From contig NC_007577.1 in assembly GCF_000012645.1 (NCBI RefSeq), positions 124,001 to 188,000 of the forward strand: a stretch of 64,000 nt of DNA, written 5' to 3'. How positions within the stretch are numbered: the first letter of the stretch is position 1; each line of letters begins with the position of its first letter. A model generated the notes under the pieces. The model saw nothing but the letters and a program-made list of their open reading frames with translations. It did not search any database and was not told the origin of the DNA. Source of the stretch: Prochlorococcus marinus str. MIT 9312 (GTDB lineage: Bacteria > Cyanobacteriota > Cyanobacteriia > PCC-6307 > Cyanobiaceae). This document shows positions 1-9,399 of the stretch, in pieces. A program made the position numbers and the translations under genes.

Positions 1-401
1 GCAGAAGCGAACTTCTGATAAATATTAACCAAAATATAAGTGATTATGAAATTAATAAAAAAATTGAATATGTGCTTGCTCAGGTGGGATTGACTGGTTT
101 TGAAAAAAGGCCAGTACACACGTTAAGCGGAGGTCAAAAACAACGCTTAACTATTGCATGCGTTCTTATTAGTAATAGGAATTTTATTCTTTTAGATGAG
201 CCTACAGCGTTACTTGATCAAACCAGCCAATTAAAAGTTTTAAAAACTATTAAGAATCTTACAAGTGACCATAAAAAACCTTTATCCGCTTTGTGGATTA
301 CACATCGTTATGAAGAATTAAATTACGCTGATTCAGTAGCAGAGCTGAAAAATGGTTTTTTATCTAGATGGCAAGAACCATCAAAATTTCAATATAATTA
401 A
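1..401 (+). CDS. ABC transporter ATP-binding protein, C-terminal part (5' end outside window)
   Basis: Only the C-terminal half of an ABC ATPase is present. The frame is open from base 3 with no stop before 399-401, so the gene begins upstream of the window and the GTG at 72 is not a real start. Visible motifs are the signature LSGGQKQRL, the Walker B stretch ILLDEPTALLD and the switch-histidine region WITHRYEEL. The style, with TALLD after Walker B and a short tail, resembles the cobalt/ECF-type or plant ABCI-type single-domain ATPases found in cyanobacteria. The substrate cannot be told from this fragment. The ATPase assignment is firm; the subfamily is inference. Confidence 0.85.
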   Translation, partial: RSELLININQNISDYEINKKIEYVLAQVGLTGFEKRPVHTLSGGQKQRLTIACVLISNRNFILLDEPTALLDQTSQLKVLKTIKNLTSDHKKPLSALWITHRYEELNYADSVAELKNGFLSRWQEPSKFQYN

Positions 402-450
402 ATCTTTTACTTGTCATAAGGCACTTTAAAGAGCTAAATTCATTTTATAT

Positions 451-522
<72 letters not shown>

Positions 523-545
523 TCCTTAAGTCGCAAAAGTCATGC

Positions 546-573
546 AAAGTCACCGAAAAAAGGTGACTTTTTT
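546..573 (+). terminator. Rho-independent terminator after tRNA-Asn
   Basis: A perfect nine-base stem, AAAGTCACC (546-554) with GGTGACTTT (562-570), is followed by further T residues to 573. It lies just downstream of tRNA-Asn and is the clearest intrinsic terminator in the window. It probably ends the tRNA transcript, and possibly read-through from the ABC gene before it. Confidence 0.85.
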
Positions 574-1108
574 ATGTCTATGAATACCTCCTCAATAAAA
601 AATGTCTAGACAAATAGATACATATTAATAAATTGTTTATTAGTACATTTATTCGTACATATTTTTATCATTCTTTAGATATGAAATTATAGGTAATTAC
701 TTTCTTTCTGAATGCCGAAACAAGACGAATTTGATTATGAATTACAAAAGTATTTAGACAAGTAAATACCCTCTTTTTTTATTTTATATAACTCCATCTA
801 TTTAAAATCCACAAATTTTATGAACATTTGAATCATAAAAACCCACAAAACAATTTAAATATAAGATAAGGGAAAAGTAAAGAAGGAAGATTTTATATAC
901 TTTTTAGTATAGTTATGAGAACATATAAATTGATTAATTAACTAATGATTTAAATATATATTGTGACTAGAATGACAAGTTTTAAGAACAGTACTTGGAG
1001 CATTAATATCAAATTCCTCATAAAAAGTTCTTGGATTAATTTTTAAGTCCCATATAGTCCGTATATATTTTCTGTTTGTATCTTATGAATTACCCCTTTC
1101 AGGGAATT
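574..1108. other. Gene-poor stretch between tRNA-Asn and a small hypothetical gene
   Basis: This stretch of about 535 bases is AT-rich and contains no convincing gene. There is a 17-codon frame at 712-765 (ATG CCG AAA ... AAG TAA) without a clear ribosome binding site, a 24-codon frame starting at 972, and a small inverted repeat TATACT/AGTATA at 896-911. None of these is supported as a gene or a site. Position beside a tRNA and lack of genes make it a plausible place for gain and loss of DNA between strains, which is inference. Confidence 0.6.
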
Positions 1109-1468
1109 CTAGTCATCCCACATATCCTTTTTCTCTTGATCTAAGTTATTCCTTTCCAGTAATTCTATTCTTTGTTTCTGAGTATCTATTGCTGTGTCAT
1201 GAACGTTTTTATCATTACTGTATTTTGTTTGCATTTCTAAGATAATAATTTCAAATTGCTCTCCAAAGAAATCTGACATTTCTCTCCATGCTTCCATTTC
1301 TTCTTCTTTGTCAATAGTATCGTTTATTTGATGAGAAATGCTTTCTAGTACATGTTGTTTAATTTCTTGATGACTCATCGATTCTACTTTTTTTTGAATA
1401 TAAAATTCTTTAAGATTTTCGAGTTGTTTTTTTGATAAGTCGGAATAGATAAATGACTTCTTTTTCAT
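1109..1468 (-). CDS. Small hypothetical protein, acidic and probably helical
   Basis: This 119-residue protein is rich in E, K, Q and I and looks mostly alpha-helical with possible coiled coil in its last third. It has no signal peptide, membrane segment or catalytic motif. The central stretch EEEMEAWREMSDFFGEQFE resembles small uncharacterised proteins I associate with marine picocyanobacteria, but I cannot name a family. It stands alone on the minus strand between tRNA-Asn and rpaA, and I see no good Shine-Dalgarno sequence before its ATG. It is likely an accessory gene; function unknown. Confidence 0.6.
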   Translation of the reverse strand: MKKKSFIYSDLSKKQLENLKEFYIQKKVESMSHQEIKQHVLESISHQINDTIDKEEEMEAWREMSDFFGEQFEIIILEMQTKYSNDKNVHDTAIDTQKQRIELLERNNLDQEKKDMWDD

Positions 1469-1871
1469 AAATACTTAGATTTTTTTTAATATAGACAAAA
1501 TTCTTAGCTTAAACACTCAGAAGAAATCAAAAATGGTGAAATCTGTTCAATCCTCTTTTAAAAAGGAGAAATATCATTTAATTCTATTTTGATATACCTT
1601 ACTAAGAAAATTTGAATTGGATATTATTTCATATTGAATGAATATTTTTTATAAGTATTCTTTTGATTATTAAGAAATAATTAATAAAATCAAAAGAAAT
1701 TGTGAAATTTAAACTTTTTAAAAATTTGTAATTTTTATCTAATAGCCTGCTATTATTAAGTTAATTGATAAATCTAATTGATAAAATTGTTTACACTAAT
1801 TCAACAATCTTTCTAAATTCTTGAGAGAATCTTAATACTGAAACTTATTCTTAATTTAATACTGTATAAGT
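1469..1871. promoter_or_regulatory. Long intergenic region upstream of rpaA with clustered repeats
   Basis: About 400 AT-rich bases separate the divergent hypothetical gene from rpaA and contain no gene. Near rpaA there are a perfect inverted repeat AATAGC-CT-GCTATT (1741-1754), an exact 11-base direct repeat TAATTGATAAA at 1762-1772 and 1775-1785, and an inverted repeat ATTGTT/AACAAT at 1786-1791 and 1803-1808. Such clustering before a regulator gene suggests a control region, but no known operator was recognised and short AT-rich repeats arise easily by chance here. Confidence 0.45.
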
Positions 1872-2654
1872 ATGAAAATTTCAATCCTTTTAATTGAAGA
1901 TGATCGTGATATGCGTGATTTGGTAGCTAGGCATTTAGAACATTCTGGTTTCGATGTCCAAAAAGCGGAAGATGGCATCAAAGGGCAGGCATTAGCTCTT
2001 CAATACTCGCCAGATTTAATTCTTTTAGATTTAATGTTACCAAGTGTTGATGGATTAACTTTATGCCAGAGACTGAGAAGAGATGAAAGAACTTCAAATA
2101 TCCCAATTTTGATGATAACTGCCTTAGGTGGACTAAAAGATAAAGTTACTGGTTTTAATTCTGGTGCCGATGACTACATTACTAAACCATTTGATTTAGA
2201 AGAATTACATGTACGCATAAAAGCATTATTAAGAAGAACAAATAGAGCACAGTTGAACTCTAGTAATCAGCAAGAAATTTTAAATTATGGACCTCTCACT
2301 CTTGTGCCGGAAAGATTTGAAGCTATCTGGTTTGAATCTCCTGTTAGATTAACTCATCTTGAATTTGAATTAATTCATTGTCTTTTACAAAGGCATGGTC
2401 AAACTGTATCACCAGCATTGATTCTCAAAGAAGTATGGGGATATGAACCCGACGATGATATTGAGACAATCAGAGTTCATATTAGGCATTTACGTACTAA
2501 GCTAGAACCTGATCCACGTAAGCCTATATACATAAAAACTGTATATGGAGCTGGATATTGTCTTGAGTTACCTATTGGCTCTCAAGTTGAAGCTGCCAAG
2601 CAAGATTTTATTCAAGCACGAAATCCTAATCTAATGAATTCTGTAATAGATTAA
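1872..2654 (+). CDS. rpaA: Response regulator RpaA (OmpR/PhoB family)
   Basis: This 260-residue protein has a receiver domain (about residues 3-118) with acidic pair D10/D11, phospho-acceptor D53, T83 and K105, then an OmpR-type winged-helix DNA-binding domain (about 135-237) containing [20 protein letters not shown] and ending ...[11 protein letters not shown]. The linker segment [18 protein letters not shown] is diagnostic of cyanobacterial RpaA. In cyanobacteria RpaA is the main output regulator of the Kai clock through SasA, and also affects phycobilisome or photosystem gene expression. It is the first of two OmpR-type regulators in the window; RpaB is at 8653. Its stop lies three bases from the convergent holB stop. 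The upstream region carries clustered repeats. Confidence 0.95.
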   Translation: MKISILLIEDDRDMRDLVARHLEHSGFDVQKAEDGIKGQALALQYSPDLILLDLMLPSVDGLTLCQRLRRDERTSNIPILMITALGGLKDKVTGFNSGADDYITKPFDLEELHVRIKALLRRTNRAQLNSSNQQEILNYGPLTLVPERFEAIWFESPVRLTHLEFELIHCLLQRHGQTVSPALILKEVWGYEPDDDIETIRVHIRHLRTKLEPDPRKPIYIKTVYGAGYCLELPIGSQVEAAKQDFIQARNPNLMNSVID

Positions 2655-2657
2655 ATT

Positions 2658-3617
2658 TCATATATCTTCCATTGAAATTTTTAAAAAGGTTATTTCCCAT
2701 GCCAACCTTGGTTGAATATTTGTTCTTAAATAAAATTTTAAATTTTCAAGCTTTTTTACTAGATCAATATTTTTTGTATTTCTCCACCAAATAATTTGAA
2801 TAAAATTGACTAAGCAAATCTGTTGATAAATTTCTAATTTTTCATATATTAATTTAGATACTTCTAAAATTTCTAGACTATTTTTTATTGGAAAAATTAA
2901 TTTATTTGTAATTTCACTTGGTAATTCATTCCAAATTTCAATATTTTTCAATAATTGCCCTGGAGATCCATTTGCAGAGTTTATTACATCTTCGAATTTC
3001 AATTTTGTATTAATGTTAAATTGAGAAGGATCTAAATAATCTTTGAAAAGAGAGTTTATTTGTTTACTAGAAAAGGATCGAAACCTGACTAATTGACATC
3101 TTGATATGATCGTATCTAAGAGAAGATTTAATTTTGATGTTAATAAAATAAAAATGCCATTGTTGGGTTCTTCTAGTATTTTTAAAAGGCAATTTGAGGC
3201 TGCTTCGTTTAGAAGGTGGGCATCAATAATTAAAACAATTTTTTTGTCTGAGTTTATTGATTTTTGACCAAGAAAAGTTTTGATATTACGTATTTGAGCA
3301 ATCTTAATAATCTCAGATCCACTTTTTGTTGTTTTTTCAAGATCGGAACTTTTTGACCTTTTAGATTCCAAAATCGAATTAGGTTCGATAATGAGAAAAT
3401 CCGGATGGTTATTGTTTGTAATTCTTTCTTCAATATTTCCGACTGGAGAAGATTGCTTGAAAATCTCTTTTATAAATTGAAGAGCAGTTTGTTGTTTCCC
3501 TACTCCTTCAGCACCATTAAATATGTAACCATTAGCAAATGATTTATTTCTAATTATGCTTTTAAGATATGTATTAACTTCTTCATTAAAGAATAATTTT
3601 TTTTTTACCTCAATCAT
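2658..3617 (-). CDS. holB: DNA polymerase III delta' subunit
   Basis: This 319-residue protein is a clamp-loader AAA-type protein. It has a Walker-A-like loop GAEGVGKQ at residues 35-42, then the region [18 protein letters not shown] followed by the sensor-like [11 protein letters not shown], as in HolB/DnaX relatives. The later part is poorly conserved and AT-driven (K, N and I rich). It acts in the replisome, helping load the sliding clamp. Its ATG overlaps the stop of tmk by four bases, and tmk-holB pairing is a common bacterial arrangement, which supports the call. Confidence 0.92.
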   Translation of the reverse strand: MIEVKKKLFFNEEVNTYLKSIIRNKSFANGYIFNGAEGVGKQQTALQFIKEIFKQSSPVGNIEERITNNNHPDFLIIEPNSILESKRSKSSDLEKTTKSGSEIIKIAQIRNIKTFLGQKSINSDKKIVLIIDAHLLNEAASNCLLKILEEPNNGIFILLTSKLNLLLDTIISRCQLVRFRSFSSKQINSLFKDYLDPSQFNINTKLKFEDVINSANGSPGQLLKNIEIWNELPSEITNKLIFPIKNSLEILEVSKLIYEKLEIYQQICLVNFIQIIWWRNTKNIDLVKKLENLKFYLRTNIQPRLAWEITFLKISMEDI

Positions 3618-4252
3618 TTGTCATTAGAAAAATTGTTTAATAGAGTCTCTTTAATTTGATTAGAAATAGTTTTAATATTTTGTGAGGCAGATATTACTTT
3701 CCATTTTTTTTCTCTGGCAATTAGTTTGAAGCCTTCATTTACTTTTTCTAAAAATCTGATACCTTCTGATTCTATTCTATCTGGAATTTCATTTTTTCTT
3801 CGCATGATACTCTCTTCTGGAGAAATTTCTAAGAAGAAAGTTAGGTCAGGATATTCTCCTTGACAAACAATCGATTCAACTTTTTTAATTATTTCTAAAT
3901 TTATTTTTCTTCCATAACCTTGATAAGCCAGGGTAGAATCGGAAAATCTATCACTAATTACCCAATCATTGTTATTTAAAGCAGGAGAAATAATTTTTGA
4001 AATATGTTCAGCTCTATCAGCTGAATAAAGTAATAATTCCGCAAGCGATGAAGGCTTGTTAGTTTTATTGTTATCAAGAATTAGTCCTCTAAGTTTTTTA
4101 CCTAACAGGCTGCCTCCTGGTTCTCTTGTTGTGATTAATTTAGACCCTTTTTTTATTAGACCACTTTTAGGAAGCCATTTAGATAGTTCATTTATTTGGG
4201 TAGTCTTACCACATCCATCAATACCTTCAATAACAATAAATTTGCCTTTCAT
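3614..4252 (-). CDS. tmk: Thymidylate kinase
   Basis: This 212-residue enzyme phosphorylates dTMP to dTDP in DNA precursor synthesis. The P-loop [10 protein letters not shown] lies at residues 9-18, the substrate loop [15 protein letters not shown] near 41-55, and the DR motif in [17 protein letters not shown] near 99-115. Length is normal for the family. The gene's ATG directly follows the stop of the copper-type ATPase (TAAATG) and its stop overlaps the start of holB, so the three minus-strand genes are probably cotranscribed. Confidence 0.97.
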   Translation of the reverse strand: MKGKFIVIEGIDGCGKTTQINELSKWLPKSGLIKKGSKLITTREPGGSLLGKKLRGLILDNNKTNKPSSLAELLLYSADRAEHISKIISPALNNNDWVISDRFSDSTLAYQGYGRKINLEIIKKVESIVCQGEYPDLTFFLEISPEESIMRRKNEIPDRIESEGIRFLEKVNEGFKLIAREKKWKVISASQNIKTISNQIKETLLNNFSNDK

Positions 4253-6559
4253 TTAATCCAAAGATAAAGCATTAATGACAACTGTAATAGAGCTTGTAGC
4301 CATTAATAATGCTGCTATTGAGGGAGTAAGAAGAATGTCATATTTAGGAAACAAAATACCTGCGGCTATTGGGATCGCTAGTAAGTTGTAACCAAAAGCC
4401 CATATTAGATTCTGCTTTATTTTTCTCATAGTTTTTTTTGCAAGATTTAATGAGTATGGTAATCCATTAAGTTGATCTCCCATTAATACTATATCTGCAT
4501 TTGCCTTCGCTATTTGAGTTCCTGATCCTACTGCAATTCCTAAGTCAGAGGATGCTAAGGCTGGGACATCATTAATTCCATCACCAACCATAGCCACTTT
4601 ATTATCGATTTTTAAATTTTCTATAGTTTTAAGTTTCATATGAGGAAGAAGGTTCCATTTTACTTCCGTTTCTTTAAAACCAATTTTTTTTGCTAAAGCT
4701 AAAACTGTTTGTTTTCTATCTCCACTTAAAATATTAATTTTAAATTTGTTTTGTCTCAAATTTTGAACTGTTTTTATTGAATCCTCTCTGAGTAAATCTC
4801 CTAATAAGATAAATCCTAGTAACTTATCTTTTATACTGACTCCAATAATTGTATGCGTTTGTGTTTCTTCATTTTCAATGACTTTTTTTGCATTATTATC
4901 AATAACTATCCCTTTGCTTAGTAGCCATTCAATATTTCCAATATTGATCAGTCCTTCAACTGACTCAAGTTCTCCAGATATACCTCTCCCTGAATGAGTT
5001 AATATTTTTTTTATTGGAAATAAACTTAAATTTTGTTTTTGGGCCTCTTGAATTAAGGCATTTGCGATTGGATGTCTGCTTTCCTTTTCTAAACTGGCAG
5101 CAATTCTTAATAAGTATGTATGATCGTTATTATTTTTATAATCAACGATGAAAAGCTTACCTTTTGTTAATGTACCAGTCTTATCAAAAATAATATGATT
5201 AATTTTTGAAGCCATCTCTATTTTGTCACCTCCTTTGAATAAAACCCCTTTTTTTGCGGCTTTACCTGATGCGACAGTGATTACTGTTGGTGTGGCTAAA
5301 CCTAATGCACAAGGACAAGCTATTACTAAAACAGCAATTGACAATTGAATTGCTAAACTCAGGAAATTCTCAGCATTACTACCAAGAGAACTATGAAGTG
5401 TGTGGCTTGAATTTGTTAATAATTGATGATGATTGTGACTTAATAAATCAGGCCAAATGTGTTTTGCCCCCTTCCACCAAAAAAAGAAACTTAAAGTGGC
5501 AAATATAAGTACAAAGTAAGTAAATTTTCCTGCAATTTTGTCAGCAATTCTTTGAATTGGAGGTTTATTAGCGTTTACAGACTCAATAAGACTTACTAGT
5601 TGTGCAAGAGAAGAATCCCCGCCGACCTTCTGTACTTTTAGTCTAAGAGTTGAATTAAGATTTAAAGACCCACTGGATAACTTTTCACCTTCTTTTACTT
5701 CGATAGGTTTGGATTCTCCAGTAATATGTGAAACATCAACATATGAATTACCCTGAGTAACAATGCAGTCAGCAGGGACTCTGTCACCTGCTAAAATTTG
5801 AATCTCTTGATCAGGCTTTAAAGCATTGACTCTTATTGACTTTATTTGATTATCTTTTGTGTAGATATTTGCCATTTCAGGTTGAAGATCTAATAACTCT
5901 CCAATTGATGAACCAGTTTGATATCTAGCTCTTTCTTCTAAGAAACGCCCAATCAATATAAAACCTAAAAGCATAACTGGTTCATTAAAAAAACAAGGAA
6001 AACCACTAGCAGGGAATATTAAGGATAGAAGACTTGTTATATAAGCGCTAGTTACTCCAAGAGCTACTAAAGAATCCATATCCGGACGATTCTTTATAAA
6101 TGATTTAAATCCATTAATAATTATTCTTCTTCCTGGAAATAATAAAGCTATTGTTGCTAATGAGGCATGAAAAAATATATTACCTAATATTGGAAAATTT
6201 ATATATTTTCCTTCTGCCAGATGACCTAAACCTGAAAATAGTAAAAGTAATAGAGCAAAAGTTAGCTTTTGCCATTGATTATTCCATTTCTTTTTTTTTG
6301 ATAATTCTTCTTTATTTATTTTTTTTGAAAAATCATTTATGTAAATCTTTGATGGGAAACCATTCTCTTTAAGTTTTTCGAGAACTGTTTCTATTTCTAT
6401 ATGTTTATAGCTAATTTCAAAATATGCACTTTCAGTGAGTAAGTTAACAGAAACATTTTCAATACCATCAGAATTATTTAATATTGTTTCAACAGTACTA
6501 ACGCAACCACCGCACTTCATTCCTGTAATGCTTAATTGAATGCTCTCCTTTCTTATCAC
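4253..6559 (-). CDS. P1B-type cation ATPase, copper type (CtaA/PacS-like)
   Basis: This 768-residue membrane pump carries an N-terminal heavy-metal-binding domain with the motif GMKCGGC (residues 13-19), several transmembrane segments, the phosphatase motif TGES, the ion-binding CPCALGLATP in a membrane helix, the phosphorylation site DKTGTLTKG, the SRHP nucleotide site and the hinge GDGINDVPAL. CPC plus an M-x-C-x-x-C metal domain points to Cu(I). In cyanobacteria such pumps import copper at the plasma membrane (CtaA) or load it into thylakoids for plastocyanin (PacS); which of the two this is cannot be decided here. The start is GTG at 6559. It probably heads a run with tmk and holB. Confidence 0.93.
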   Translation of the reverse strand: MIRKESIQLSITGMKCGGCVSTVETILNNSDGIENVSVNLLTESAYFEISYKHIEIETVLEKLKENGFPSKIYINDFSKKINKEELSKKKKWNNQWQKLTFALLLLLFSGLGHLAEGKYINFPILGNIFFHASLATIALLFPGRRIIINGFKSFIKNRPDMDSLVALGVTSAYITSLLSLIFPASGFPCFFNEPVMLLGFILIGRFLEERARYQTGSSIGELLDLQPEMANIYTKDNQIKSIRVNALKPDQEIQILAGDRVPADCIVTQGNSYVDVSHITGESKPIEVKEGEKLSSGSLNLNSTLRLKVQKVGGDSSLAQLVSLIESVNANKPPIQRIADKIAGKFTYFVLIFATLSFFFWWKGAKHIWPDLLSHNHHQLLTNSSHTLHSSLGSNAENFLSLAIQLSIAVLVIACPCALGLATPTVITVASGKAAKKGVLFKGGDKIEMASKINHIIFDKTGTLTKGKLFIVDYKNNNDHTYLLRIAASLEKESRHPIANALIQEAQKQNLSLFPIKKILTHSGRGISGELESVEGLINIGNIEWLLSKGIVIDNNAKKVIENEETQTHTIIGVSIKDKLLGFILLGDLLREDSIKTVQNLRQNKFKINILSGDRKQTVLALAKKIGFKETEVKWNLLPHMKLKTIENLKIDNKVAMVGDGINDVPALASSDLGIAVGSGTQIAKANADIVLMGDQLNGLPYSLNLAKKTMRKIKQNLIWAFGYNLLAIPIAAGILFPKYDILLTPSIAALLMATSSITVVINALSLD

Positions 6560-6668
6560 AATAGAAGCAAATTAATTCTTGGTTTCATTTGTAATTATAA
6601 TAAAAAATGTAATAGACTTTTTAAATAGTTATTTTAAATTACTATAATAATTTTATTGATTTAAAGCA

Positions 6669-7190
6669 GTGCCTAGTAATCAAAACAGAGACAATTTTAT
6701 TGATAAAGCTTTTACTGTAATTGCTGAATCAATAGTTAAAATAATGCCTATTGAAGAGAAAGAAAAAAAGGCTTACATCTACTATAGAGATGGGCTGGCA
6801 GCCCAAAATAATGGAGATTATTCCGAAGCATTAGAGTATTACAAAGAGAGTTTACTACTTGAAGAAAATAAAATAGATAGGGGTGAGACTCTTAAAAATA
6901 TGGCAATTATATTTATGAGTAATGGTGAAGAGGATTTGTCTATAGAAACTTATGAAAAAGCATTGGTAGAAAATCCTAAACAGCCATCATGCCTAAAAAA
7001 CATAGGTTTAATTTATGAAAAAAGAGGGAGAAATGCTGAACAAAATGGTGATTTAGATCAGAGAGATATATGGTTTGATAAAGCTGCTGAAGTTTGGACT
7101 AAAGCAGTAAAATTATATCCTGGGGGGTATCTTGATATTGAGAATTGGCTGAAAAACTCAGGAAGAAGTTCAATTGATATGTATCTCTAA
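6669..7190 (+). CDS. ycf3: Photosystem I assembly protein Ycf3
   Basis: This 173-residue protein matches Ycf3, a thylakoid-associated TPR protein needed to assemble photosystem I. It opens with the typical [19 protein letters not shown] block and contains three TPR units (about residues 35-68, 72-105 and 115-148), including [17 protein letters not shown] and [19 protein letters not shown]. It ends with the family-typical [17 protein letters not shown]. The start is GTG at 6669; no better ATG is available in frame. It stands between the divergent ATPase gene and the convergent radA gene. Confidence 0.96.
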   Translation: MPSNQNRDNFIDKAFTVIAESIVKIMPIEEKEKKAYIYYRDGLAAQNNGDYSEALEYYKESLLLEENKIDRGETLKNMAIIFMSNGEEDLSIETYEKALVENPKQPSCLKNIGLIYEKRGRNAEQNGDLDQRDIWFDKAAEVWTKAVKLYPGGYLDIENWLKNSGRSSIDMYL

Positions 7191-7195
7191 TATTT

Positions 7196-8545
7196 TTACT
7201 CTGATAAAGAATATTCAACTGCTTCTTTAATATTCGAAATCTCTTTGATATTGATTAAATTTTGAAAATTATTTAGATCCTCCTCTAATTTTGGCACTAC
7301 GATATTTTTGATTCCTAGTCTTGCAGCCTCTTCTATCTTTGTTCGAAGGTTATTCGATTTTCTAACTTGACCGCTCAAACCCAATTCTCCAATAAATGAG
7401 CTATTGGCCAAAGGAGGAATATTTTTTAAACTTGATAAAATTGATATGGCTACACCTAAGTCAGATGAAGGATCATTAATTTCAAAACCACCCCCAGTAG
7501 CTACATAACAATCAAATTCAGATAATTTAATGCCGACGTGTTTTTCAATAACAGCTAGAATTTGATGTAATCTGTTAATGCTAATTCCAGTTGTGGTTCG
7601 TCTTGGGTTACTGTAGAAAGTTTTATTTACCAGTGCTTGTATATCAACTGCAAATGGTCTAGTACCTTCTTTTGTAATCGTGGTTGTCACACCTGCAATA
7701 TTCTCTTTATTTGTAAAGATTGAACTTGGGTTTTTTACCTCCCGTAAGCCTTTTTCAAGCATTTCAAAAATTCCAATTTCAAAGGTAGATCCAAATCGAT
7801 TTTTTATACTTCTTAGTAATCTATGAGAGGAAATATTATCTCCTTCAAAGTTTATTACTGCATCAACTAAATGCTCTAGAGTTTTTGGACCAGCTAAAGT
7901 CCCATCTTTGGTGACATGACCAATTATTAGAAGTGCAATATTATTTTGTTTAGCGAGATTCTGTAATTCAGATGAACATTCTCTAACTTGAGAAACTGAT
8001 CCTGGCGAACTTTCCATCTCATGATTATGGATGGCTTGAATACTATCGATAATTGCGAAACTTGGATTTACACGTTTTATCTCTTTAATTATTAGAGATA
8101 AATTGGTTTCTGCAAAAATTTTTAAATCTATACTATTTTGATTTAATCTTTCCCATCTGATTTTTACTTGTTCTAAAGATTCCTCGGCAGTTACGTATAA
8201 AACTTTCTCGTTGAGAGATATTTTTCCTGCTGATTGAAGAACTATTGTGCTTTTACCTATCCCTGGCTCTCCTCCAAGTAACACAACAGATCCAGGGACT
8301 ATCCCGCCTCCAAGAACTCGATCAAACTCATTAAAACCACTTGTAAATCTTGATATTTTTTTAGATGAAATTTCATTAAATGGTATAGCTTTTTGACTAT
8401 TATTTACACCTTGATGCTTAGATCTCTTGCTTTTAATTTCTTCAACAATGGAATTCCATGAGTTGCAATTAAGGCATTTCCCAAAGTATTGAGAAGTTTC
8501 AGTTCCGCAATTTTGACAAATAAAAGTTGACAATTTGCTAGACAT
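7196..8545 (-). CDS. radA: DNA repair protein RadA (Sms)
   Basis: This 449-residue protein has a four-cysteine zinc motif at the N terminus (C10, C13, C24, C27), a RecA-like ATPase core with Walker A GGEPGIGKST, the RadA-specific KNRFG motif, and a C-terminal Lon-protease-like domain (VATGGGFEINDPSSDLGVA). RadA promotes branch migration in recombinational repair. Length is standard. It is transcribed divergently from rpaB across about 107 bases, and its stop faces ycf3 with a five-base gap. Confidence 0.97.
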   Translation of the reverse strand: MSSKLSTFICQNCGTETSQYFGKCLNCNSWNSIVEEIKSKRSKHQGVNNSQKAIPFNEISSKKISRFTSGFNEFDRVLGGGIVPGSVVLLGGEPGIGKSTIVLQSAGKISLNEKVLYVTAEESLEQVKIRWERLNQNSIDLKIFAETNLSLIIKEIKRVNPSFAIIDSIQAIHNHEMESSPGSVSQVRECSSELQNLAKQNNIALLIIGHVTKDGTLAGPKTLEHLVDAVINFEGDNISSHRLLRSIKNRFGSTFEIGIFEMLEKGLREVKNPSSIFTNKENIAGVTTTITKEGTRPFAVDIQALVNKTFYSNPRRTTTGISINRLHQILAVIEKHVGIKLSEFDCYVATGGGFEINDPSSDLGVAISILSSLKNIPPLANSSFIGELGLSGQVRKSNNLRTKIEEAARLGIKNIVVPKLEEDLNNFQNLINIKEISNIKEAVEYSLSE

Positions 8546-8652
8546 TTAGTTTTTAAAAAAGTACATGGAACTAGAATGTTTGGGATATTGCCCCTCTACA
8601 AGTTAGATTAGGTTAATAACAAATTCTCATACTGATTAGCTAATAGAAACAA

Positions 8653-9399
8653 ATGGCTGGATCTAGTCAAACTAAAGAAACAATCCTTGTCGCAGATGAT
8701 GAGGCAAGTATTAGAAGAATTCTGGAGACGCGTCTCTCCATGATTGGCTACAAAGTTGTAACTGCAAGTGATGGTAAAGAAGCACTAAAGTTATTTAAAG
8801 ATTATGAGCCTGATCTAGTAGTACTAGACGTCATGATGCCAAAGTTAGACGGTTATGGAGTGTGTCAAGAATTAAGGAAAGATTCTGATGTTCCAATTGT
8901 TATGTTAACTGCATTAGGAGATGTTGCAGATAGGATAACAGGTTTAGAATTAGGAGCTGATGACTATGTAGTTAAACCATTTAGTCCCAAGGAATTAGAA
9001 GCTAGAATTAGGTGTGTTCTTAGAAGAATTGACAAGGATCAAATTCCTGGGATGCCTAATTCAGGTTTGATTTTGGTTACTGATATAAAAATTGATACCA
9101 ATAGAAGACAAGTTTTTAAAAGCGATGAGAGAATTAGATTAACTGGGATGGAATTTAGTCTCCTAGAGCTTTTGGTAAGTAGGTCAGGAGAACCATTTAG
9201 TAGAGGAGAGATTTTAAAAGAGGTTTGGGGATATACACCTGAGAGGCATGTAGATACAAGAGTAGTCGATGTTCATATATCGAGATTAAGGTCAAAACTG
9301 GAGGCCGATCCGGCCAATCCTGAATTGATACTAACAGCAAGAGGCACAGGATATCTTTTTCAAAGGATTGTCGATATTGCTCCTTTTGATGGTAAATAA
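8653..9399 (+). CDS. rpaB: Response regulator RpaB (Ycf27)
   Basis: This 248-residue OmpR-type regulator has a receiver domain with D15/D16, phospho-acceptor D59, T86 and K108, and a winged-helix domain ending with the RpaB hallmark SRLRSKLEADPANPELILTA plus RGTGYLFQRI. RpaB works with the histidine kinase Hik33/NblS to control high-light and photosystem genes, binding HLR1 repeats. In Prochlorococcus it is expected to be a main light-stress regulator. Its TAA is immediately followed by the ATG of plsX, so regulator and lipid genes are likely cotranscribed. No convincing HLR1 repeat was found in its own upstream region. Confidence 0.96.
   Translation: MAGSSQTKETILVADDEASIRRILETRLSMIGYKVVTASDGKEALKLFKDYEPDLVVLDVMMPKLDGYGVCQELRKDSDVPIVMLTALGDVADRITGLELGADDYVVKPFSPKELEARIRCVLRRIDKDQIPGMPNSGLILVTDIKIDTNRRQVFKSDERIRLTGMEFSLLELLVSRSGEPFSRGEILKEVWGYTPERHVDTRVVDVHISRLRSKLEADPANPELILTARGTGYLFQRIVDIAPFDGK

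Noticed and set aside
712-765. 17-codon frame MPKQDEFDYELQKYLDK beside tRNA-Asn
   Set aside because: Too short, no clear ribosome binding site and no recognised family; kept only as part of the intergenic description.
896-911. TATACT/AGTATA inverted repeat as a terminator or operator
   Set aside because: All AT-rich, six-base stem, no gene to serve; likely chance in AT-rich DNA.
5287-5508. 73-residue plus-strand frame inside the copper-type ATPase gene
   Set aside because: Shadow of a well-conserved coding region on the other strand; no start signal.
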